Below, in pieces: positions 6,800 through 13,453 of a stretch of DNA of 64,000 nt. Source of the stretch: Polaribacter sp. SA4-12 (GTDB lineage: Bacteria > Bacteroidota > Bacteroidia > Flavobacteriales > Flavobacteriaceae); NCBI RefSeq assembly GCF_002163675.1, contig NZ_CP019334.1, forward strand, positions 1,746,001 to 1,810,000, written 5' to 3'. Positions within the stretch are counted from its first letter, which is position 1. Each line of letters begins with the position of its first letter. The notes below the pieces were generated by a model, which was not told the DNA's origin, searched no databases, and was given only the letters and a program-made list of their open reading frames with translations. Made by a program: the position numbers and the translations under genes.

Positions 6800-8065
6800 C
6801 TATAGCAATTCTTTTAAAATAGTCACCATCCTATATACATCTTCAAATGAATTATACATTGGTGTTGGTGCGCAACGAATTACATCTGGTTCTCGCCAAT
6901 CTGTAATAATATGATTTTCTGTTAGTTTTTTATGTAAACTTTGATCCGCATTTATTACTTGAATGGATAATTGACAACCTCTTTCTTTTGGATTACTTGG
7001 CGTGATAATTTTAATATCATCCGAACCAATTTCATTGATTAGAAACTCAAAATAACCTGTTAATTTTTCTGATTTCTCTCTTAATGCTTCCATTCCAACC
7101 TCATCAAATAAATCTAAAGAAGCTTTTATTGCTGCCATAGATAATATTGGCGGATTACTTAATTGCCAACCTTCTGCTCCTTCCATAACATCGAATGGCT
7201 GTCGCATGTTAAAACGGGTTTCTTTGTTATGATTCCACCAACCTGCAAAACGTGGTAACTCTTTATTTTTTGAATGTTTTTCGTGGACGAATAATCCTGC
7301 CAAACTTCCTGGTCCAGAATTTAAATATTTATAAGTACACCAAGCTGCAAAATCGACTCCTGAATCGTGTAAATTAGGTTGAATATTTCCTGCTCCATGC
7401 GCTAAATCAATTCCTACAACACAATCTTTTGAATGTCCTATTTCTGCGATTCTTTTTAAATCTAAAAACTGGCCTGTGTAATAATTTACGCCTCCAATTA
7501 GTAGTAAGGCAATTTCATCTCCTTCAAACTTTAAAATCGCTTCTAAATCTTCAATATTTAGTAACGTTTCTCCTTCTCTGGGTTTCCATTCTATTAAATC
7601 TGTTTCTTCATCAAAACCATGAAATTTCAATTGAGATTGCACTGCATATCTATCGGATGGAAAAGCATCCGATTCTATTACAATTTTATATTTGGTTTTT
7701 GTCGGTCTATAAAAAGACACCATTAACAAATGTAGGTTTGTTGTTAATGTATTCATGACAACAACTTCAATTGGTTTTGCGCCAACTACTTTTGCCATTT
7801 TCTCCGTTAACAATTCATGGTAATTCAACCACGGATTTTTCGCTTCAAAATGACCTTCTACTCCTAAATTTGCCCAATCTTCTAATTCTTGATTGATATA
7901 TTCTTTAGTCGATTTTGGTTGTAAACCCAATGAATTCCCTGTAAAGTACAACCAATCTTTTCCGTTTTTGTCTTTTGGAATATGAAATCGATCTCGTAAA
8001 GATGAAAGTTTATCTTCTTTATCTTGCTGTTGCGCGTATTCTAATGTGTTTTGGTATTTCATCAA
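6800..8065 (-). CDS. kynU: Kynureninase
   Basis: PLP-dependent hydrolase that splits kynurenine or 3-hydroxykynurenine into (3-hydroxy)anthranilate and alanine. The 421 residues match the family. Lys246 in TYKYLNSGPGS is the Schiff-base lysine, GIDLAHGAGN (218-227) gives the cofactor Asp220 and His223, and FPSDRY (135-140) and GWQLSNPP (299-306) are substrate and cofactor contacts of the family. Two adjacent ATGs start the gene; the first was kept. It is the promoter-proximal gene of the minus-strand operon, with a clear promoter just upstream (8085-8115). The Flavobacteria-type enzyme probably prefers 3-hydroxykynurenine, since kmo follows. Confidence 0.96.
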   Translation of the reverse strand: MMKYQNTLEYAQQQDKEDKLSSLRDRFHIPKDKNGKDWLYFTGNSLGLQPKSTKEYINQELEDWANLGVEGHFEAKNPWLNYHELLTEKMAKVVGAKPIEVVVMNTLTTNLHLLMVSFYRPTKTKYKIVIESDAFPSDRYAVQSQLKFHGFDEETDLIEWKPREGETLLNIEDLEAILKFEGDEIALLLIGGVNYYTGQFLDLKRIAEIGHSKDCVVGIDLAHGAGNIQPNLHDSGVDFAAWCTYKYLNSGPGSLAGLFVHEKHSKNKELPRFAGWWNHNKETRFNMRQPFDVMEGAEGWQLSNPPILSMAAIKASLDLFDEVGMEALREKSEKLTGYFEFLINEIGSDDIKIITPSNPKERGCQLSIQVINADQSLHKKLTENHIITDWREPDVIRCAPTPMYNSFEDVYRMVTILKELL

Positions 8066-8084
8066 TTAAAAAAATGATTGTCTC

Positions 8085-8115
8085 CAAATATAAAACAATC
8101 CTATTGAGAATTCAA
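8085..8115 (-). promoter_or_regulatory. Promoter of the kynurenine operon
   Basis: Bacteroidota-type promoter read on the minus strand: TTG at 8115-8113, 20 bases, then TATATTTG at 8092-8085. Transcription should start about 15 bases before the kynU start codon, giving a very short leader. Confidence 0.7.
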
Positions 8116-8162
8116 TTTTTTGAGTTTTGATTTTTTGTACTTTAGCTAAAAATATTTTATTA

Positions 8163-9350
8163 ATGAGAATTGTAAAACCTTTTACGCTACTAATTTTGAT
8201 TCTTTTGATGTCTTGTAAAAATGACTCAAAAACAATTAGCGAACTTCAAAATATTCATTCTAATTTAAAAACAACTTTTGCTCCGGATAAAAGAGTTGAG
8301 CTGTTTGATGTTAATTTTGAATTCGTAGATAATCAACTTGTTTTAGAAGGAGAAACAACTAGTAAAAAAGCTTTTTCTATACTTTTAGATAGTTTAAAAA
8401 ACAGAAAATTAGCATTTACAAACAGCGTTCGTATTTTACCTGATTCAGCTGTAGGGGACCAACAATTTGCAGTCGCAAGAAACTCGGTAATAAACATTCG
8501 TTCTCAACCAAAACATTCTGCTGAATTAGGCACTCAAGGTTTGTTAGGAATGTCTTTAAAAGTGCTGGATAAAAAAGGTGATTTCTATAGAATTCAAACT
8601 CCTGATAATTATATTTCTTGGGTTGATAAAGGAGGAATTACAAGAGTGACTAAAAATGAATTTGATGCTTGGAATCAAGCTAGTAAAATAATTTACACTA
8701 AAGTTTTTGGTTATGTATATGCTGATAAAAGCATCAATTCTGAAATAGTTTCTGATATTACTTTAGGTGGAATCTTACAATATATATCTGAAGACAATCT
8801 ATTTTACGAAGTAAAATATCCTGATAATAGAATTGGTTTTATCAAAAAAGAGGAAGCAGTAATTTATAATTCTTGGTTACAGAACTTAGACTCACCAAAA
8901 GAGAATATTGAAAGTATTGCTAAGAAAATGAATGGTTTTCCTTATTTATGGGGTGGAACTTCTTCTAAAGGAATTGATTGTAGTGGTTTTACAAAAATGG
9001 TGTATTTAATGAATGGTTTTATCATTCCTAGAGATGCTTCTCAGCAAATAAATGCTGGTAAAACTGTTGATTCAAATTTAACTTTTGAAAGTTTAGAAAA
9101 AGGTGATTTAATTTTCTTCGGAAGAAAAGCCACAACAGATAAAAAACAACGTGTTACTCATGTTGGTATTTGGTTAGGAAATAACAAAATGGAATTTATT
9201 CACGCTTCTGGAAACGTTCATTTAAGTTCAATGGATTCAAAGCAACCTAACTATGATGAATTTAATAAAAACAGGTATTTGGGAAGTAAACGTTATTTAG
9301 GTGTTGAAGACAAAATGATTATTGACTTGAAAGAGGAGATAAAATTATAG
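8163..9350 (+). CDS. NlpC/P60 (C40) peptidase lipoprotein with SH3-like domains
   Basis: Cell-wall endopeptidase expected to cut peptide stems of peptidoglycan in the periplasm. From the ATG at 8163 the signal MRIVKPFTLLILILLMSC puts the lipid on Cys18; the in-frame ATG 12 codons earlier would spoil this signal. Residues ~100-230 hold two bacterial SH3-like repeats (VINIRSQP, SWVDKGG, VYADKS). The C-terminal catalytic domain shows Cys273 in GIDCSGF, His333 in THVGIW and His347 as the third residue. Total length is 395. It is divergent from kynU and monocistronic. It matches the Bacteroidota layout of two SH3 domains plus NlpC/P60. Confidence 0.9.
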   Translation: MRIVKPFTLLILILLMSCKNDSKTISELQNIHSNLKTTFAPDKRVELFDVNFEFVDNQLVLEGETTSKKAFSILLDSLKNRKLAFTNSVRILPDSAVGDQQFAVARNSVINIRSQPKHSAELGTQGLLGMSLKVLDKKGDFYRIQTPDNYISWVDKGGITRVTKNEFDAWNQASKIIYTKVFGYVYADKSINSEIVSDITLGGILQYISEDNLFYEVKYPDNRIGFIKKEEAVIYNSWLQNLDSPKENIESIAKKMNGFPYLWGGTSSKGIDCSGFTKMVYLMNGFIIPRDASQQINAGKTVDSNLTFESLEKGDLIFFGRKATTDKKQRVTHVGIWLGNNKMEFIHASGNVHLSSMDSKQPNYDEFNKNRYLGSKRYLGVEDKMIIDLKEEIKL

Positions 9351-9360
9351 TTGTTTTTTG

Positions 9361-9386
9361 GATTCCTGTCTGCACAGGAATGACAG
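9361..9386. repeat. Short palindromic repeat (GATTCCTG type), copy 1
   Basis: GATTCCTGTCTGCACAGGAA followed by TGACA, a small hairpin (TTCCTGT/ACAGGAA). Related copies lie at 10275-10298 and 25049-25073. Confidence 0.55.
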
Positions 9387-9428
9387 CGCGTAAAATAGAT
9401 ATGCAAAAACACTATAACAGGCTCAGCT

Positions 9429-9495
9429 AAGAAAAAAGCAGCTGAAAAAACTGAGGATATAGTTGTAGGAACAGTACTTACAGCAACTAAATAAA
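9429..9495 (+). pseudogene. Possible remnant of a gene 3' end
   Basis: In one frame the bases read GSAKKKAAEKTEDIVVGTVLT then ATK and a TAA stop, a plausible protein C-terminus with no upstream gene: the frame has no start and runs into the short repeat at 9361. It looks like the tail of a deleted gene. The stretch is short, so chance is possible. Confidence 0.3.
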
Positions 9496-9527
9496 CCGCA
9501 ACAAAGTTAACGGAGTTAAAGAATAAA

Positions 9528-10088
9528 ATGGTAGATATTAAAATAAATAAAAATAATTTAACTTGGTATTTTATATTATTGATATGTGTTTTAGGTTTAT
9601 TTTTTTTATATAAAAATCAACTAAAAATAGATGATGATTTAAAAAAAAATGGAATTAAAACAACAGGTTATAGTATAGTAAAAGATTCTAGCCCCCTAGC
9701 TTATAAACAACGGCAATTGGTTCGTTGGGTTTATTCTATTGATGGAAAAAACTATCGAAGAAAGAAAACTAAAAGCTCATCTATTAAGTTAGAAAATTAT
9801 GAGTATTACACAATTTACTATAACACTAAAGACAAAGAAGAAATTTTTGTAGATTACACAGAGTTTATTTTAAAAGGAGTATATTCTAATACTGAAAGTA
9901 TTCTTGTTGAAAAAATTGCATTAAATAAAAAAGACATCTATTTCAAATATATTGTAGATAATATAGAATATGAAAGATATCAAAAAGTAAAACTTGGATT
10001 AACAGATGATTTGACTAAGAAATATTTAGTTAAATACAATGTGACTAACCCTAAAATAGGGTACATATATTTAGATAGTATTCGCTAA
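9528..10088 (+). CDS. Hypothetical single-pass membrane protein
   Basis: A 186-residue protein I do not recognise. After a short positively charged start it has one hydrophobic segment (LTWYFILLICVLGLFFLY, ~residues 10-28), and the remainder is soluble and strand-rich with two similar halves: WVYSIDGKNYRRKK...YYTIYYN and FKYIVDNIEYERYQK...YLVKYN. Each half fits the DUF3592-like pattern of a short exported or cytosolic beta domain of unknown function. The composition is more AT-rich than the neighbours, and the gene is bordered on both sides by repeats and by a possible gene remnant, which suggests an unstable or acquired spot. Confidence 0.6.
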   Translation: MVDIKINKNNLTWYFILLICVLGLFFLYKNQLKIDDDLKKNGIKTTGYSIVKDSSPLAYKQRQLVRWVYSIDGKNYRRKKTKSSSIKLENYEYYTIYYNTKDKEEIFVDYTEFILKGVYSNTESILVEKIALNKKDIYFKYIVDNIEYERYQKVKLGLTDDLTKKYLVKYNVTNPKIGYIYLDSIR

Positions 10089-10183
10089 AAATAATCTAAT
10101 CTGTTAAGAATAATCACAGGAATTGTACTTTTAGAAACAGATTACTTCGTTTCTCGCAATGATAAAATGTAAGCAAACAAGTC

Positions 10184-10263
10184 TAGCCCTGATTGAACGG
10201 TTTGTTTGAGCTCTTTTTTGTTTTTCTCAAAAAAAGCGAGTAGTGAAAGCAGGAAATAGCTTC
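10184..10263 (+). repeat. Structured intergenic repeat (family F), copy 3
   Basis: About 80 bases, almost identical to the copy at 4638 (the visible change is GGTTTG for GGTCTG). Same outer pairing of AGC/CCTG with CAGG/GCT and the same inner T-run/A-run hairpin. Confidence 0.7.
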
Positions 10264-10274
10264 AAAAAAAAATA

Positions 10275-10298
10275 GATTCCTGTTTACTCAGGAATTAC
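10275..10298. repeat. Short palindromic repeat (GATTCCTG type), copy 2
   Basis: GATTCCTGTTTACTCAGGAA followed by TTAC; a partly decayed hairpin of the same family as 9361. Confidence 0.45.
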
Positions 10299-10315
10299 AA
10301 AGTGTAAAAAAACAA

Positions 10316-10348
10316 AAAAGCCTTTCAACGAAACATTGAAAGGCTTAA
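10316..10348 (-). terminator. Intrinsic terminator of serBA
   Basis: Stem GCCTTTCAA/TTGAAAGGC (arms 10320-10328 and 10336-10344) followed on the minus strand by a run of T. It lies 60 bases past the end of the minus-strand fusion gene. Confidence 0.75.
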
Positions 10349-10409
10349 ATTATATTAGTTAAATGAAGAGATTACTTCGGAAAAATTCCTCGTAACGACA
10401 TAGCTGAAA

Positions 10410-12302
10410 TTAATAAAGAACTCTAAACTTAATTGTTCCTTCTACGTTTCTTAATTCTTCAATTACTTCTGTATTATATTTTTTATCTAAATCGGTAATT
10501 ACATAACCAACTTTTGGATCGGTAGATAAATACTGACCTGTAATGTTTAAATCGTACTTAGCTAAAATCTTATTGATTTCTGCCATTACACCTGAAACAT
10601 TCTTGTGAATATGTAAAAATCTGTGTGCGTTTGTTTGTCTTGGTAAACGAATATTTGGGAAGTTTACAGCATCTACTGTATTTCCTGAATTCATATATGC
10701 CATAATTTTACTTGGTACAAAGTCTGCAATATCTCTCTGTGCTTCTTCTGTACTACCACCAACGTGTGGTGTTAAAATTACGTTTGACAATCCTTTTAAT
10801 TCTGTATAGAACTCACCGTTTTTTCTAGGTTCTGAAGGATAAACATCTACCGCAGCTCCTGCTAACTTTCCACTTTTTAAAGCATCTGCTAAGGCTACAA
10901 CATCAACAACAAACCCACGAGAAAGGTTCACTAAATGTGCGCCATCTTTCATTTGAGCAATCTCTTCTTTACCAAAGAAGTTTTTATTAGCAGCATTATC
11001 ATCAACATGTAAAGTTACTACGTCAGAAATAGCTAATAAGTCTTTTAAAGTACTCATTTTAGTTGCATTTCCTAATGACAACTTATCTTCAACATCATAA
11101 TAATAAACATCCATTCCTAAAGCTTCTGCCAACACTGATAATTGCTTACCAATATTACCATAACCTACAATTCCTAGTTTTTTACCACGAACTTCTTTAG
11201 AACCTTCTGCTGTTTTATTCCATTGACCATTGTGAATTTCTGTACTTCTTTGAAAAACACTACGCATTAACATAATGATTTCTCCGATTGCCAACTCAAC
11301 AACAGAACGTGTATTACTATAAGGAGCGTTAAAAACAACGATTCCTTTTTCTTTACACGCTTCTAAATCAATTTGTTTGGTACCAATACAAAATGCACTA
11401 ACTACCATTAATTTATCTGCAGCATCTACGACTCTTTGTGTAACGTTTGTTTTAGAACGAATTCCTAAAACGTGAACGTCTTTTATTTTTTCTATCAATT
11501 CGTCTTCAGACAAACTTTTAGAAACTGTTTCTACTGAAAACCCATCTGCAGATAACTTTGTAAAAGCATCTGAATGTACGTTTTCTAATAATAAAATTTT
11601 AATTCTATTCTTTGGGTATGATATATTTCTTGGCAAATCGTTAACGTATAAAAATTCATCTAAACTTGGGGCAATATGGTCTGCGTTTTCTGTTGTTTTA
11701 ACTCTAGAAACATTTTCTGTGTATGCAAAAAATCTATCTGCCACACCTGCTTCTCTAGTTACATAATCGCTGTACCCATCACCAATAACTTGTATTTCTC
11801 CTTCAAGATTCATGTCTTTTAAACACTTTATTTTTCCGTTGTGTTGAGAAAGTGGATTGTTAGCATCAAAACCAACAATTTCACCATCGTTTGCAAACTC
11901 AAAAGTATTTGCATACACTCTTTCTGAAGGTATATTGTATTCTTTTACAATAGGATCTATAAATTCTTTAAATCCGCAGGAAATCACATAAATATCATCT
12001 GCAAAGTTTTCGAAAAACTCTTTGTTGCTTTCTATGGATTTTGATACTTGCTTTTTTAAAGCTGCTACTAAACCAGACAAATCTGCTTTGTTTGCTTTTA
12101 ATAGTTTAATTCTTTTTTCTAATGATTCTGTGAAGGATATTTCTCCATCAATACCTAAATTGGTAATATCAATTATTTCTTGAATAATTTGATCTTTCTT
12201 AGGATTATCTTCAAGCGTAATTTCAGCTAAAACATCTAATGCTTCTACCTTTGTTAAGGTGCTGTCGAAATCGAAAACATAACTTCTTTTTGTGGTACTC
12301 AT
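10410..12302 (-). CDS. Fused phosphoserine phosphatase and phosphoglycerate dehydrogenase
   Basis: A 630-residue two-enzyme protein of serine synthesis. Residues ~1-220 are a HAD-type SerB phosphatase: DFDST with Asp11 and Asp13, Ser108 in VISCG, and GDGYSD (174-179). Residues ~235-630 are a SerA 3-phosphoglycerate dehydrogenase: NAD motif GYGNIG (381-386 region), Arg462 in LSRG, Glu491 in PSEP, His513 in TPHVGGS, and a C-terminal ACT-like domain (from ~555, NVSGVMAEINKIL) that commonly binds serine. The two halves catalyse steps 3 and 1 of the pathway; SerC (step 2) is not in this window. The reading frame is unbroken with no inner stop, so the fusion is real. It stands alone with its own terminator. 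Confidence 0.92.
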   Translation of the reverse strand: MSTTKRSYVFDFDSTLTKVEALDVLAEITLEDNPKKDQIIQEIIDITNLGIDGEISFTESLEKRIKLLKANKADLSGLVAALKKQVSKSIESNKEFFENFADDIYVISCGFKEFIDPIVKEYNIPSERVYANTFEFANDGEIVGFDANNPLSQHNGKIKCLKDMNLEGEIQVIGDGYSDYVTREAGVADRFFAYTENVSRVKTTENADHIAPSLDEFLYVNDLPRNISYPKNRIKILLLENVHSDAFTKLSADGFSVETVSKSLSEDELIEKIKDVHVLGIRSKTNVTQRVVDAADKLMVVSAFCIGTKQIDLEACKEKGIVVFNAPYSNTRSVVELAIGEIIMLMRSVFQRSTEIHNGQWNKTAEGSKEVRGKKLGIVGYGNIGKQLSVLAEALGMDVYYYDVEDKLSLGNATKMSTLKDLLAISDVVTLHVDDNAANKNFFGKEEIAQMKDGAHLVNLSRGFVVDVVALADALKSGKLAGAAVDVYPSEPRKNGEFYTELKGLSNVILTPHVGGSTEEAQRDIADFVPSKIMAYMNSGNTVDAVNFPNIRLPRQTNAHRFLHIHKNVSGVMAEINKILAKYDLNITGQYLSTDPKVGYVITDLDKKYNTEVIEELRNVEGTIKFRVLY

Positions 12303-12443
12303 TACTTAAGAATCTTGGTTGAATTTAAGTGAGTAAATCTACAAATATAGTAGGGAAATATGAAGCTATTTTGTAGTTTTATGATATCTGTCTTATTTAT
12401 TATAATAATTCTAAATTATTTATAAGATACCTATTTTTAATCC

Positions 12444-13265
12444 TTAAAAATTATGGAATCCCAAAAGAAGTAGCCACCAAACTATTGGCAATGCTTCTAC
12501 CCAAAAAGAACTATAGTATTTAGATTGGTCTGTTTTGGCTCTCATTAAGAAAATAATCAACAAGAAAAAGAAAATCATAAAGGGTGTTTTTAGCATATCT
12601 GATGGAGATGCTAAATACTCTAAAACCAATGAAAAAACGAGTAACGACAAACCTAGTTTCTTTGTTTTCTCTACACCAATCTTCTTTGGAATTGTTTGTA
12701 GGGAAATAGCATCATAGTTTACATCTCTAATATCAAAAGGTAAAATTAGAACGATTACAATTAAAAATCGCTGAAGTATTAAGAAAACAATATCTGAGGA
12801 TATTTCTATGTCTACATCTATTAACGGAATGAACACTGTAAATCCTGCCCAAACAAAAGCGACAACCAAAATTTTTAAATTACTGACTTCTCTTAGATTT
12901 TTATCAAATCCGCTTAAAAAAGGAATTGCATATAAAATGGTTAGTATAATAAACGGTATTGTAAAATAGAGCGTTTTTAAAGGAACCTGATACATAAAAT
13001 ATCCCAAAGCTAAAAAACAGAAAAAAGAAAAAACTTGAATAATCCTTAATCCTTTTGTTAAACTTCTGTGATGCATTTTTGCAACACCAACATATTTTAC
13101 GAAATTATAGCCCGTAATTGTTCCGAAAAAAACAAACCAGTTTAGGTTTTCATTATAAGGAAGTTCAAAATAAATTTCTGTAATTCTTAAAAATGCGAAT
13201 ACCGAAAAAGCGACATGAATACTCGCATTTAAATAAAAGTTAAACACTAATTTTAAGAATCTCAT
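12444..13265 (-). CDS. UbiA-like integral membrane protein
   Basis: A 273-residue protein with about eight hydrophobic segments. Its topology, the segment PFDIRDVNYD (Asp178, Asp181, Asp185) and the following TIPKKIG match the second aspartate-rich motif of UbiA prenyltransferases. The first Asp-rich motif (NDxxDxxxD) is absent where it should be: the loop reads GYNFVKYVGV at ~52-61. It may therefore be a UbiA relative with another or no transferase activity. It is divergent from gcvP. There is no partner gene to suggest a substrate. Fold assignment is moderate; function unknown. Confidence 0.65.
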   Translation of the reverse strand: MRFLKLVFNFYLNASIHVAFSVFAFLRITEIYFELPYNENLNWFVFFGTITGYNFVKYVGVAKMHHRSLTKGLRIIQVFSFFCFLALGYFMYQVPLKTLYFTIPFIILTILYAIPFLSGFDKNLREVSNLKILVVAFVWAGFTVFIPLIDVDIEISSDIVFLILQRFLIVIVLILPFDIRDVNYDAISLQTIPKKIGVEKTKKLGLSLLVFSLVLEYLASPSDMLKTPFMIFFFLLIIFLMRAKTDQSKYYSSFWVEALPIVWWLLLLGFHNF

Positions 13266-13363
13266 TTTGCAAAAATAGCTTTTATGTTAATAACATTTAA
13301 ATTTGGTTGATAATTAACAGACTTTTATCAAATTTATGTAAACTTATAACCTTGTAAAATTCT

Positions 13364-13371
13364 TATTTTTG
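13364..13371 (+). promoter_or_regulatory. Probable -7 box of gcvP promoter
   Basis: TATTTTTG fits the Bacteroidota TAnnTTTG box. No good TTG lies 19-21 bases upstream, so support is partial. It would give a leader of about 75 bases. Confidence 0.4.
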
Positions 13372-13453
13372 TGGCAGAAAAAATCAATCTTTTTTATGTA
13401 TTTCTAACAAATACCTACAACGATTGAAATATGTATAAATAAAACTTTAGTTA

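Larger units (their letters stand above)
10089..10409. other. Gene-free stretch filled with repeat remnants
   Basis: Between convergent genes. It holds a decayed GATTACTTCGTTTCTCGCAA repeat (~10139), the family F repeat at 10184, a GATTCCTG repeat at 10275, the serBA terminator at 10316 and another decayed copy (GATTACTTCGG, ~10370). No reading frame or RNA gene is seen. Confidence 0.5.

Noticed and set aside
8127..8162. Upstream start of the NlpC/P60 gene
   Set aside because: It would put 12 residues in front of a perfect lipoprotein signal that starts at 8163.
13266..13453. Glycine riboswitch upstream of gcvP
   Set aside because: No tandem aptamer core or conserved GGA-type stems can be seen in this short AT-rich leader.
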